Assembly (NCBI GenBank): GCA_026119855.1 | Contig: JAOWBW010000087.1 | Location: 744,001-808,000, forward strand | DNA from: Campanula takesimana | Lineage: Eukaryota; Streptophyta; Magnoliopsida; Asterales; Campanulaceae | Reading direction: 5' to 3' | DNA: 64,000 nt | Shown here: positions 45,524 to 57,310 of the stretch, one piece after another | Position numbering within the stretch: the stretch's first letter is position 1 | Layout: every line of letters begins with the position of its first letter | Notes under the pieces: generated by a model | Databases searched by the model: none | What the model was told of the DNA's origin: nothing | The model's input: only the letters and a program-made list of their open reading frames with translations | Made by a program: the position numbers and the translations under genes

Positions 45524-46229
45524 CCTTACTTGAGACTTATTTTCATTTTGAGTGTGATGAGTAAAGCACAAAATGGATGTGCGTACTATTACTCCAATAT
45601 CACTTTGACCTGCGTACTATCAACTCAGTAAATGTACCTTTTGTACTATAGTTTTATTATTTGTTTCCCCAAGATTTGTAACGCAAGTTAAAAAGTAAAC
45701 AGGGTTGTTAATAACTTAACAAAAAGTTAGATTTATATTTCTAAAATTGATCCTAAATTTTAAAATGACCCCCTTATCATCATCTTTTTCATCACTTTCT
45801 TCTTCATTGCCCACACCATAACCGCCACCAAACGTCAACCGGTGACGGACACCACCAACGCTGATGGCTCCAACACCAACATCACAAAAAGGCGACTTAA
45901 ATTGAAACCAAAATCCAACAAAATTTTAGGGATTTCAAGCCAAAAAAATATAAAAATAGCAGATTTCCGTTCTAGCTCCATTACTGCATAGACCAACATC
46001 CTTACTTGTTCGAGGGAAGCAAGATGAGATAGATCTGAAACAGATTGTTTTAGAGTCTTGAGGTCACTTAACATCTTTTTCTATTCTACCTCCATTGCTG
46101 CAGATTTCCGTTCTCTCGCCTGAAATTGTATAGCGCTAAGGACAGTGCAGTCGAAATTGGTTTGGAATTTGATTCGAAGCTGCCGTGCACTAAGCCAAAA
46201 TCCTATTCCAATTTTGTCCCAAAAAACCA

Positions 46230-47060
46230 CTAAATAGACACGTCGGACTTGACGGCTGACGATTGTTTAGGTCTGAGTTTTGATCCGAATTCTGAAATAA
46301 CGAAACTTGCTGGAGTTGAAAATTCACCATGTCCGCCTCCCAGCACATGTTCCTCCCTTATAGCATAAGAATAAGCCTTATTCACAGAAGGCAGTGGCTC
46401 CATATTGACAATAGAAGTTTTCACGTTCTCAAACTTTGGAGTTTCTAACCCCATGACGAATTGATGAACCCGTTCTTCCTCACGCCTTTTTACTAACACC
46501 GCCCCAATATTACACTTGCAGCCCGTACATGAACAAGTCGGCAGTGTCTCAAAATCATTGAGAGCATCCCACAGTTTCTTTATCCCCCCGTAATAAGAAG
46601 TCACGCTTTCATTCTTCCCTTGTCTGCAGTTTGCTATATCCGCCTTCAACTGTTGAGTCTTCGGTCCATTCCCCAACGAGAATCGTTCTTTCAAATCATC
46701 CCACAAAACCTTCGCTTCGTCCACATAGGTAATAGTGGAGCGAAGAGTTGGTTCTATCGTATTAAAAATCCATGAAACAATCATGGAATTCACCGTCCAC
46801 CATTAGTCTGCTTCATCTACATCGTCAGGACATGGGATTCTTCCATCAATGAATCCGGTTTTCGTCTTCGCTCAAAGCGATCCTTTGAAAACTTGTGCCC
46901 ATTCTTCATAATTCTCACCCTTCAACTGAACATGGGTGATAATCATTCCTGGATTGTCACTTGAAGAAAGAAAATAAGGAGATCTCTTTTCTTCCTTGAT
47001 CTCTTTACCTTTGCCGGAATTTTCAACTCCGGGTTTCTGAGCTTCATCGTCGCCGGCCAT
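46230..47060 (-). pseudogene. Copia gag fragment (Retrotran_gag_3/UBN2 type)
   Basis: The start MAGDDEAQK...SPYFLSSSDNPG, then LKGENYEEW, is the N-terminal copia gag signature. After a break near 46800-46870 it continues (VNSMIVSWIFNTIEP, WDDLKERFS, LWDALNDFE, CSCTGCKCN, RVHQFVMGL). It ends at a stop after about 187 more codons with no pol. The frame is disrupted by at least one stop/frameshift; part of a defective element. Confidence 0.8.
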
Positions 47061-47069
47061 AGTCTTAAA

Positions 47070-47342
47070 ACCGGGTTCTGATACCAAGTTAAACCGTGTA
47101 TAGAGAAAAAACGTGGAGGAAAATAAAATCATTTTATTTCCTTGATTCACTATGCCGAATACAAACAATATATATACATAGACTCTTTCTTGGAGACTAA
47201 GTCTAATCCCTACAATTTAGCTAAGTGAAATATATCCTACCTATTTACATTCTTATCAAATAGGTAACAAACTAATTAAGGATACACATAATATGGAAAG
47301 GAGATATGCCGAGAGATTCTCTAGAATCTCGGCTATCTCAAC
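47070..47342 (-). repeat. 5' LTR and PBS of the copia fragment
   Basis: On the minus strand a stretch beginning TGTTGAGATAGCC runs to GGTTTAAC and is followed by TTGGTATCAGAACC, a tRNA-Met PBS, 10-30 bases before the gag ATG at 47058-47060. LTR about 255 bp. No 3' LTR found on the other side. Confidence 0.6.
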
Positions 47343-47888
47343 ATAATCTGACTCATGTCTAATTTCCTGTTTTCAATCGAAGTGTGAAGAAATTAGGGTT
47401 TCTAAATTTTTGAGATTAATTGACGAGGAGAACAGGGAGTAGGCGAAGGTGGGATGCGAGATTAGATGTTTCGAGTTTGGGTTAAGATTTGAGGTATTGA
47501 TTTTCGCTTTGCTGGAGTTCATTGGAGATAACTGAGTTTCTGATTTTTGGGTTCGTGAAGAGGGAGGAAAAGAAAATAGGGGGGGGGGTCAGATGATAAG
47601 ACAAGTCACTTCAAAATTTAGGGTCAATTTTAAAAAATATGAATCTGATTTTCCGTTAAGTTGTTAACAGTCTCGTTTACTTTTTAATTGGCGTTATAAA
47701 TCTTAGGGAAATTAACAATAAAACTATAGTACGTAAGGTACATATACTGAGTTGATGGTACGCATGTTAAAGTGATGTTGGGGCAATAGTACGCGGGTCC
47801 ATTTTTTGGTTTACTCTTTTCATTTGGTCCATCCTATTTCACTTACTTTCTAAAATGGAATGTTTTTACACTCACAACACCAATTAAA

Positions 47889-49020
47889 GACAAAAACTTG
47901 TCTGAGAACACCATGACCGGTCTCATAGTAGAAACGGGTCATTTTGACCTATGGCCCGGATCCATGACCCACATGTTTTTTTTTCTTTTTTTTTTTTTTC
48001 GGTTTGTCAAAATTAATAGTTAGTATAACTAAATGTAACAAACGTGTTACTTTTATGTAACAGTTTGTATACATAAAAGTAATACATATATACAGAAAAG
48101 TAACAGTGTTTTTTTTTTTTATGTTTTCTTCATTTGCCAAACGTAATACTTATTACAACTAAAATGTAACGAACGTGTTACTTATATGTAACAGTGTTTA
48201 TACATAATTGTAACACATATGTATTGAAAAGTAATAATTCAACTATTTACACTTTAGAACTAAAAACACTTATGTTAGTAACATTGTAAAAATAAGAAAG
48301 TAACAATTTTTATAAACGAATGTTACATTTTACTTGTATAATTCTAAAACAGTTACGTTTACTTGTATAATAGTATATCTATATGTTTTCAAATAATAAG
48401 TTACAATGGGTTCAATTTATCATGACACATGTAAAAGTATTACATTATCTATAGAAATCTGTTACAATTTCATCTACTAAAGTGTTACATTTACTTGTAC
48501 AAATAATTACATTCATGTATATAAGTTGTTATTTTTCAAATGTTACTTTCTTTTAAAAAATAAAATCAAAATACTCAAAAATAAAAAATATTCTGGAAAA
48601 ACACTATTACATTTCAGTATAACGATAATTACATTTAGTTATTGTTAGTGTTACACGTATTTATAGTTAGTATTACAGTCGAAAGATGAGTAAAATGAGC
48701 TATTTTTATTTTATTTTTTTGTAAAACTGGTGTTACGTTTACTTATAAACAATGTTATTTTATAAGTAACACAGTTGTTACATTTAGTTGTACTAAGTAT
48801 TACTTTTGGCAAACGAAAAAAAAAAATCAAAAATTTGATTATTTTTTTTCCTGGGAATTTTTTTTTTTGGGTGGGGGGCAATGGGTCGCTGCCACGTGGC
48901 AGATTTTGAGTGGAGCATGGGTTGAGATCCTACGCTTCGCGGAGAATGTTGTACACGGTTCATGGGTCGGCCCGTCTCTTATATGAGACGGATCTAGGTG
49001 TTCTCACAAGAGACCACCTC
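47889..49020. mobile_element. TGTAAC-rich MULE-like element, copy 2
   Basis: Flanked by the 9-bp repeat CCAATTAAA (47880-47888 and 49021-49029). Begins GACAAAAACTTGTCTGAGAAC, like copy 1 (GACAAAAACTTAGGTGAGAAC). 1132 bp, with dozens of TGTAAC/GTTACA motifs. No coding capacity; the short frames inside are A/T runs. Confidence 0.75.
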
Positions 49021-49439
49021 CCAATTAAATCACTATTTCTCCCGCTCATTCTCTCTCATACATTACCTTTTATACTGACAACGTCTTCCCACCAATTCTC
49101 TCTCACATTTTTTCTTAGTTCTTGTGCCCACCACTTAAGTCTCAAGTAAAATGGGACGGAGGAAGTATAGAACAATCCTAAAGAACAAAAAGGACTAATC
49201 AGAACCATCTCAAAGAACAAAAAAGACTTAGTTTGTAGAAAGTGATCCAAAGAAGTAAGAATCTCTCTTTACCTTGCCTTGAATCTGAAGCATCATAACA
49301 TCTTTACAACCCCATTAAGCTCTTTAGCAAGAAAAGAACCAAAACATGTTTATATATATAAGACATCTCTTCCTTGCACAAAATTATACATACACCTGTA
49401 TCTCTCTTGTTGCATATTTTCACTTTGCACCCCTCAAAA

Positions 49440-49573
49440 ATGGCTGGTGAGTCAATGAAACCAGTTGCTTCCCTCCTTTTGGGCCTCAACTTCTGCATGT
49501 ATGTTTGTGTTCTTGGCATTGGTGGCTGGGCCATGAATAGAGCTATTGATCATGGCTTCATCATTGGTATGTA

Positions 49574-49627
<54 letters not shown>

Positions 49628-50279
49628 CGATCCGTCCGTGCGAACATATATATACTAATATTGTAAAAGGCTTGTAACAGGTGCAGGATTTGAACTACCG
49701 GCACATTTTTCGCCTATATACTTCCCCATGGGAAACGCGGCAACTGGATTTTTCGTATTATTTGCTCTGATAGCTGGTGTGGTTGGTGTTGCCTCGGTTA
49801 TCTCCGGACTCAGCCATGTTCGTTTCTGGACTGTCGATAGCCTCCCTGCTGCAGCTTCTTCTGCTACCATTGCTTGGACCCTTACTGTTCTTGCCATGGG
49901 GTAACCTTAACCTACCTACTCTTGTAGTTTAGTCTATGATTTTAACTGCTTGCTCCCTCCGTTTAACTTTTATAGTCAACTCAATTAAACTTTGATCATA
50001 CCCCCTCTGTACTGGAAACTGAGAAGAATTTGATTTCCCTTCATTATGTAGGTTCGCGTGGAAAGAGATTGAACGAGGAATGAGAAATTCCCGCCTTGTA
50101 AGTAGAACATAAGCATATAATTTCATTGCGATATTGCTATTTTTTATTTTTATTTTTGGGGGCTGAGTAAAAATTATTGGTAATTGCAGAAAACTATGGA
50201 GGCTTTCTTGATCATCCTTTCAGCTACTCAACTGATATACATAGCTATCATTCACAGTGCTTCTTCATCAAGGAGATGA
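49440..50279 (+). CDS. AWPM-19-like membrane protein (PM19-like)
   Basis: Four exons: 49440-49566, 49681-49900, 50052-50097, 50190-50279 (stop TGA 50277-50279). All introns are GT/AG and the phases join to 160 codons. The first exon has a membrane segment (VASLLLGLNFCMYVCVLGIG) and the WAMNRAID motif. The second opens with GAGFELPAHFSPIYFPMGNA, the family signature, followed by TGFFVLFALIAGVVGVAS and, after FWTVDSLPAAASSA, a third span. The fourth span is FLIILSATQLIYIAIIH. Family members are small four-span plasma-membrane proteins, often induced by ABA, cold or seed desiccation; the molecular role is unsettled. The ATG follows a short leader and gives the usual MA(G) start. Slightly shorter than the commonest 170-190 residues, but no domain is missing. 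Introns hold a (CT)n run and AT-rich sequence. Confidence 0.92.
49574..49622. repeat. (CT)n microsatellite in intron 1 of the AWPM-19-like gene
   Basis: About 24 CT units, beginning 8 bases after the donor site. Confidence 0.95.
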
Positions 50280-51217
50280 ACTTGATATTCATCTGGACGT
50301 GTTTTGGGGTTGTTTGTGCTTGATTTTCATAATTTATTTTATTTTATTTTATTTTATTGTATTTTCATTTTTATTTTATTTCCCCCAATTCTTTTTGTGT
50401 TTTTTCCCGGTTATTTATAATGTATAATTGTGTGATGATTTGATTGTATTTCTGGAATAAATGAGAATTATTGTATAAACAAAACATGATAATGGTATAT
50501 CCTAATGCTAAAGAACACACCAAATCTTTTCTCTCAAGGTATATGTGTGAACTCAAATTTTGTATTTGTTGCGAAAAAAAGGAGTGATACCGTGCGAGCT
50601 AAAGCTCATTGGCTAACATTTAGCGTTTTACTATGTAGTAGTAAAACTCTAAAGTTGTACTTGATCACCAAAACATGAAAAAAAAAAAAAAAACAAATCA
50701 AACAACACAAATTAAATGACACAATGTGACAACATTAACAATATCAAATCTCACACCGAAACATCTACTGTCTGCATTATGTAGTTTCTCTCTACGTAAC
50801 CAAAAGTAATCTCCACGCGATAAAGAATACGAGTACAACACACAAGAATAAAAGGTGAAAGAAGAAATATCCACAGCAAAAAGGAAGAAAAAACAAGCGA
50901 CTTTTAAGCGGTCATCGCATTTACTATTGAGAACCTGAATTTCTTCTATCTCAGGTCCTCGTAACCATTATGCTTCAGATAACAAAAACTTGAATTGTGA
51001 ATACTACACAACTTTGAAGGAGGTTGGAGAGGGGATGTATTTTATTAAAAGTTTCACTTGTTCCCCTGCTGCTTGTCATTTGTGTGCTCCATTTCTGCAT
51101 CACCATAAATAACAAATTGTAAGGCTTTTGTAAAAAATCAGATATCCTTTGATGACAGTCGAACAGGACCATATTATTCAGAATGAGCGTTAGAGAAAAT
51201 CTAAAGTTAGTCAGCAT

Positions 51218-51296
<79 letters not shown>

Positions 51297-51691
51297 CTTT
51301 CGATGGAGATTCTGAGTTAAATTATATTTATACCATAATTACCCTTCCGCTATGATACAGAATTACAAATTGAGGGCAAAGCAAAGATGTATATAACCCT
51401 GTTTTTGCAAAGTGGAACCACATGCTTATGAGTAAACATGAAAGGGTTGTCGCACTCACTATCTCGCTGGTATTTTGGTAATTTTATGTTAATATACAAG
51501 GGAGGCAAACACAAATTATCAGCTTTTCTTTCTTTTCTTTTTTTAATTTTGTAGCTGTAAAAGATCAGGCTCATTATACATTTATACTCATGGTCATCTA
51601 CTCTATTTGAGTTTTGAGAAGATAGACAGGCCAGTTTGCAGTAGCAGAAGTACCTAAACTACTAGCAACCACCAATGTAACCAATATACTC
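50280..51691. other. Intergenic with microsatellites and a possible stray terminal exon
   Basis: A TTTTA/TTTTAT repeat after the AWPM-19-like gene (about 50330-50385). A (TA)n/(GA)n compound repeat at 51221-51293. Around 51053-51096 the minus strand has an AG acceptor and a short frame, MEHTNDKQQGNK, with a stop, which could be a last exon. No upstream partner was found. Confidence 0.4.
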
Positions 51692-51692
51692 C

Positions 51693-51972
51693 CTCCGTCC
51701 CAAAACATACTACCCATTTTGCCATTTTGGGTGTCCCATTGGAAATTACCATTTTCCCAAAAAGGAAAATATATACTCCACTTTCTCTCTCTTTCACACT
51801 CACAACAACTATCCACTTTCTATTCCCTAACCCACTTTCTTCTTCCCACTCACAACACTTACTTTTCCAACATCTTTCCTTAATTCCCGTTCTTAAAAGC
51901 AACTGGGTACTTTGTTTTGGGATATATTTCAACAGCATTTACTTTGTTTTGGGATATATTTCAACAGCATTT
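51693..51972. mobile_element. Stowaway-like MITE with a duplicated right end
   Basis: Left end CTCCCTCCGTCCCAAAACAT. The right end is degraded to TTTTGGGATATATTTC and its last 32 bp occur twice in tandem (about 51907-51938 and 51939-51970). Confidence 0.6.
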
Positions 51973-52152
51973 ACTTTCTGGTTTAGAACTTGTAAATATA
52001 CTCCTAGTATTCAACAATCAACTTATGAGTGAAGACCCAATCATAATCAATAAACCCATAATTAAGGGTAAAAGGCCAAAGCACTCACATACAGTATGTT
52101 TATGTCTCAGAAAACCGTGCACCAAATAATAATAATAATACTAACAAACATA

Positions 52153-52370
52153 CTCCCTCCGTCCCACCTCAATTGAGACTTATTGTCATTCTGGTCCGTC
52201 CCACTCATTCTCTCTCTTCATTTTCCACCACACAATTCATTCACCCAACCTATTATTAACCCCACTCATTCTCTCTATTCATTTTTGACCACACATTTTT
52301 CTTATTTTATTCTTTTTCCTTAGTTATTGTGCCCACCTCTAAGGTCTCAAGTGAGGTGGGACGGATGGAG
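52153..52370. mobile_element. Stowaway-like MITE
   Basis: TA-flanked, CTCCCTCCGTCCCACCTCAA at the left and its inverse (TTGAGACCT...) at the right, 218 bp. Confidence 0.8.
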
Positions 52371-53576
52371 TATATATGAATGATAAAGAAGAAAAAAGAA
52401 GAGGGAAACCTTTACAACCTGTCATTAGTTTCCCATTACACGCACTTACCTATAGCGTGCAATTACTGTTCTTAAATCCTTCAACTTACAAACTATCCCA
52501 ATTTTCTACATCCTAAACCGGGCACAATCATTTTCCTTAGAAGGTCCGATCTTTTGTTACACTAACTAAAGCAATCTTTTTTAGGGGAAGAAAATTAAAA
52601 TGGACAGCTTTATCTTCATGGTTGGTCCTTCACAAGAGTAAGGCCAAAATAGTAAAATGGTCACTCAAATATTGTACGTTTTCAAATGTCCTGACTGATC
52701 CCAATACTTATTTATTTTTCGCAAATGTCCTCACTGAACTATTACCAACTTTGAAAGGCTATGAATCCTTCCAGATTTTTGTTAAAACCGAACGGAAGTT
52801 AGTCACATAACATAATGTGACCAATTTTCATTAGATTTTTAACAGGTCAATTAATGTTGTTATAAACTCAAATGTCATGAAAAAGAAAAAGGAAAAGAAA
52901 AAGAAAAAGAGAAATGAAAACCTGATACAAATTTAAGACATGCCACCACCATTCCATTTCAACCAAGTTTTATCCCCCCTCCCACACCTCTCTCCACCGT
53001 TGGCTACCCCTTCCGGCCTTCCCCCACCACACCATCCCTCTTCACTGTCAACCAATTTAACCCAAACTCCTTCCAAACCCTAACCCCAAATTCGCCCCCA
53101 AATCTTCATCCTACGAAAGCCCATAATGTCCACCTGGGAGGCTGGGACGATGCCGGCGAAGATGAGCATGTGAGTTTGGTAGGTTGAACGTGAGGGTCTG
53201 ATTTCTTCGTTCCTAAATTTGGCTCTGTCTCTATGCTTTTTTCTTGGATTAGGCAGGTGACTACTGGGTTTAGAACATAAAATTTCCCTTGACTTCTCGG
53301 GGACCTCCACTTTCATCCTCTGGTATTTATTCAGTTCATTCCAACAAGCAGGTTTTGCATGTGGGTTCCAGACTAGAAACTTGCTTTGGTAATTTCTAGT
53401 TTTCTCTTCCTAGAATATTTGGGGATGGTATTGTATAGGTTGGATGTGGTATAGGTGGTGATGTTGGTGTTTGTGCTGGTGGATTGTTTTGGTAGATGTA
53501 ATTGGGAGAGAAGGGTTCGTTGGTCATTTACATACCAACGTTGAGGGTAGACTGGTCATTTGCCATGTTAATACTA
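52371..53576. other. Intergenic, nothing convincing
   Basis: No gene recognised. 53080-53316 (minus) is open but low-similarity. The region 52930-53100 is C-rich and CT-rich, as in a leader, but has no exon partner. Confidence 0.4.
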
Positions 53577-54154
53577 CTCCCTCTGTCCCCAAGCAAAAGT
53601 CATACCTTAATTTTGCACGCTTATTAAAAGGGGTGGACCTTGCCCGATAGGTGCGGGTGCAAGTGCACCCAATGAAATCCCAGTTCTAGTTTCAAAAAAA
53701 AAAAAAAAAAAAAATACCCACATATTTGTAATATATATTACGAAAGTGCAGTAGTGACAAATAAACCTTGCTAGTTCATTGGGATAGTGCCAAGTTTTTA
53801 GCCTTATGGTCTAGCGTTCGACTCTCATTATTTACAATTATTTTTTTGTCTTGAGTTCAAGTCCCATTATCAACATTTATGTTTATGTTTTGTGTGCAAT
53901 TTGTGCACCCGCTCTAATTGAACTCTAGAAACACTACTGCTTATTAAGGAAACAAAAATAAATGGCTAAATATTTCAAGTGGGATGATGATATAATTGTC
54001 CAAAACACTATTCACACTTCAAGGTGATAAAAGTAGGTTAGTAAAGTATTGGTTGGTTTGTAATTATACAAGGATTAGAAGTACAAAGTTGTCCAAAACA
54101 TTATTTATCCTTTGCCATTTTGGGAATGAGACTCTTACTCTGGGATGGAGGGAG
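53577..54154. mobile_element. Stowaway-like MITE containing a second insertion
   Basis: TA-flanked, CTCCCTCTGTCCCC at the left; the right end reads, inverted, CTCCCTCCATCCCAGAGTAA. The core is split by 53628-53938. Confidence 0.7.
53628..53938. mobile_element. 311-bp unidentified insertion with 9-bp duplication
   Basis: Flanked by GCTTATTAA (53619-53627 and 53939-53947). Has TGCGGGTGCAAGTGCACCC, an internal A run (53693-53714) and a tRNA-like GCGTTCGACTC box near 53815. No terminal inverted repeats. Could be a SINE derivative or a small DNA element. Confidence 0.5.
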
Positions 54155-54490
54155 TATTAACTAGATTTGGGTTTTTAAAAAACACTGATGGACCTGTTAC
54201 AAAGCTAATGAAAGTTAGACTACAAAGAATTTTAAAGAAAATCTGGACGGAATCATGACATTACAAAATTGATGATAGTTCAGTGGGGACGTTTGCAAAA
54301 ACAAAAAGAAAAAGAAAAAAAAAGAAGAGACCAATGCAGAGATTTGAAAACGGGCAATGAGTGACCATTTTACTTATTTTGGCCAAAAAGTAAGAGTAAT
54401 TATGGGAGCTTGCATGGCAGAGTGCATTTCCCATATAATATAACCCAATCTCATCTAGGAAGTCCACAAAGGAGTATCTCATAAGTGATA

Positions 54491-54750
54491 CTCCCTCCGT
54501 TCCTAAATGAATGCCGGTTTTCAAGAAATGTTTGTTCCAAAATGAAATGAATGTCCTTTTCGAAGAAAAAAAATGGCCCTAAAAGTTTTTTTTACCAAAA
54601 TTCTCTAATCATTTCATAGTTGTAAAACTAAATGTTTAAAAAAGATATACAAGAATAATCATGCGTCTTTGCCATTTAATTGTATAAGAAGCGAACATTT
54701 ATAGAATGTCCCTAAATGACATTTGAACATTCATTTAGGAACGGAGGGAG
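54491..54750. mobile_element. Stowaway-like MITE
   Basis: TA-flanked, CTCCCTCCGTTCCTAAATGA with a perfect inverse at the right (TCATTTAGGAACGGAGGGAG), 260 bp. Confidence 0.9.
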
Positions 54751-55179
54751 TACAAATTACAAAAAATAAAACCAAACTGCTTTTGGGCATTCACTAAAGC
54801 TGCAAAACTAGTTTATTCCTAGAAAATAGAGGGAAAATGACAGAAACTAGAATAGGGAAGTGATGAAGAAGAAGATGAATATGAACAAAACATACAGCCT
54901 CCGTAGCACAGGAACACACAGTAAACAGATGTTCCAGTGGGCTACAAGGAATTTCTACAAGAAAACCCCAACTAAGATACCATATGCATCCTATAAATCA
55001 AGACAGGACTTTCATAACCTCAACTAGCAAATTCATCAAGCGGTAAGACAACTAAATGAACAATGACTTTCATAACCACGGTGAACAGTAGAATAACATG
55101 TTTGCAGACACGTCAAGTATTTGTGTTCAGAAATTAACACTTTTTATTTGAAGTTTTCAAAGCTATGATTTACCTGAAA

Positions 55180-56857
55180 TCACCTATTGGATCCTGTAAA
55201 CAGCTCAAATATCCCACAGCAACTCTTCCAGGACGTTGTTTGCACTATTCGCGGAGCTGAAGCTACCAGAGGCTGCACATATACAAGTTGACTATTGTTG
55301 ACGGATCTTTTCAACTTATAGTGACCAATTAAAGAGCATAAGCGAGAAAAAAGAAACAAATATCAGATATTGCAACCCAAAGCAGGAAAAGGGTACCTGG
55401 TCATCAGAGCATTGAGGAGTATCAGACACTTCTACATTGCCTCCACCATTACTAGGATTGGCACCAGTCTCTTTGGCCACCAAGTCCTTCGCATCTGTAG
55501 GTGGACCCACATATTGCTCCGATCCTGAAGATGTCACTATCTTCTCTTTGTCCTCTGACTTTGATCCCAAATCCATTATAAGTGATGAAATCCCAGAATT
55601 CTTACTCAGTGAATGCAAATTTTCCATGCCATTTCCATTACGAAATGACTCAGCCACGTGACTAGATGAACCATTCTCAATTGAAACACGCTCTATCACA
55701 TGAACTACCTGCTCTAACGATGAGGGAGCTTCTTCAACCAGATTGCTTTCATTCACTTGAGGCACCCCTTCTGACAAAGGATTAATAGGCTTAACCAAAT
55801 CATCAACTACCTGAGTAACTTTCTCGGGAAAAGAATCGAGAGGCTCAACCAAATCTACAGGGGCATCCTCCACCACCACTATTTTCTTCTCAACAACATG
55901 AGACTCATCATCCGAACTGCTACTGCTACTGCTAGAGCTTCTGGAGGAGCTTCCATCATGGGATTTCTTCTTGGACCCACTAGCAAATTCACTGCTTTCA
56001 TAATCCTCCTCTGGCTTCAATTCCCAATCAATCTGAACAATCCCCTCTTCATCATCTGCTTTTCCCGTACTCTCACCTTGGTTGGATTTACCCTCGCTGA
56101 AGGATGATTGAACAGATGAACTGTCCTCTCTCTTTTCCAGCTCTTCCCCATCGCTATCTCTCCCATCATGGTGCTTCAAATCATCATCTCCTATCATAAT
56201 TTGATCCATTCACAAACAGTTGAAACAGAAAATGACAATCCAATTCAATGAAACACACAAACCAAAATACAAACTCGATTACTCTAGTAATCTAACACCA
56301 ATCACAAACTAACTTATATAACATACGAACAAAGATAAGTATACAGCAGTATGAGTCTGAAATTTCCAAAACAAGATTTTATCTTAAAAAATACTCAATC
56401 AAGAGTGAAATAAAAGGGAACATTGAGTAACAAACATCAAACAATCTTAAATACTAAAAAACTACAAGAAATCAGCCCATCCCCAATTCAATAACCAAGT
56501 AATGATTGTGTACAATTGGGGAATACCCTTTTTGGGAAAAAGAGTATAAGGGTATGTAACTTTATGCAAAATTAAAGTAAAAACAACAATTAAATAAGTA
56601 AAAAATACAAAAAAAATCATAAACCAAATCAATAAACAAGAATGAACCCATACCCACAAAACATATCATCATACCCCATGTGAGGATGAGGGGATTGGAG
56701 AATCAAAACAAACAAAACCCAAACAAACAAAAAAGCATAAAGAGAAAGTGAATAAACCTGATTGAGAGTGAGTTGTAGAAGAAGGTGGAGGGGTAGAGTT
56801 GGAGTTGGAAGCCTGCTTTTTCTTGGCAGCTTTACGTTTCTTAGCACCTGACGGCAT
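55180..56857 (-). CDS. Conserved plant protein of unknown function (328 aa)
   Basis: Three exons on the minus strand: 56758-56857 (ATG at 56855-56857), 55397-56190 and 55180-55272 (stop 55180-55182). GT/AG borders join in phase. It opens MPSGAKKRKAAKKKQ, a strongly basic, nuclear-signal-like start. The middle is long, acidic and Ser-rich with no evident fold (poly-Ser near residue 100, IDWELKPEEDYESSEFASGS). It ends in a short conserved-looking Cys/Trp segment, PLVASAPRIVQTTSWKSCCG then IFELFTGSNR. I believe proteins with this start and end are widespread in eudicots under 'hypothetical' names, but I know no function. The compact tail may be a peripheral membrane or interaction motif. A (CT)n run lies in the leader (about 56957-56996). 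Confidence 0.8.
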
Positions 56858-57310
56858 GATTGATTGCTCAATTCAATTCAGATAAAAAAAAAAGGGTTAA
56901 TGGATCGTGGCCTTGTCTCCACTGTTTGTGTTCTTGATTGAGTAGTAGGACCTTCAGAATCTCTCTCTCTCTATCTCTCTCTCTCTCTCTCTCTCTACAA
57001 TCTGCAATCTGGAATAGTATACTAGTACAATGGAGTGTGTGTTTGCGAGTGTTTTTCAAAAATATTACAGGGTGTGTGGGGTGGGTTTTTGAGAGGGATT
57101 TGTTTGTTTGGGTTTTTAATTTAAATTGATTTATTGGGATTTTTGGGAATCCAAATTTGTGGAGTCAATTTTTTTTGTGTGGTATGCAGATCTGTTCTGT
57201 TATGGCAGGCTAATAGTAGATTCCTTCCACCTCACCCATTACCCATTTTTTCCTTTTTGAGACTTAAATTCCATTTTTAGTTTGTTCAAAAGAAAAAACC
57301 TTATAAATTA
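56858..57310. other. Leader and promoter region of the 328-aa protein gene
   Basis: Contains the CT/GA-rich run at 56957-56996 and AT-rich sequence. No other gene seen. Confidence 0.4.

Larger units (their letters stand above)
45549..47816. mobile_element. Second Pack-MULE-like element, with copia sequence inside
   Basis: Flanked by the 9-bp repeat TTTTCATTT (45540-45548 and 47817-47825). The inverted arms are about 220 bp and share GCGTACTAT, ACTATAGTTTTATT, ACTTAAC and GACCCTAAATTTT-type blocks. The layout matches the element at 9147-10281 (GAGT ends, CTGCGTACTAT, ACTAT(G/A)GTTTTA), so they are one family. The centre (about 45790-46200 and 47343-47595) looks like host sequence I cannot identify, interrupted by a copia piece. 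Confidence 0.7.
44753..49167. mobile_element. Stowaway-like MITE broken into four pieces by three insertions
   Basis: Left end TACTCTCTCCTTACTT (44753-44768), then CTTGAGACTTATTTTCATTT (45529-45548), then GGTCCATCC...CCAATTAAA (47826-47888), then 49030-49167, ending GTCTCAAGTAAAATGGGACG plus GAGGAAGTA. Joined in order, these pieces follow the layout of the uninterrupted MITE at 52153-52370 (CTTGAGACTTAT..., CATTCTGGTCCGTCCC, ...GTCTCAAGTG...GGGACGG). Confidence 0.65.

Noticed and set aside
49655..49897. Minus-strand frame opposite exon 2 of the AWPM-19-like gene
   Set aside because: The plus strand encodes the family signature with correct splice sites.
53800..53850. tRNA-like A and B box (GGGATAGTGCC, GCGTTCGACTC)
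   Set aside because: No cloverleaf can be drawn; treated as part of the 311-bp insertion.
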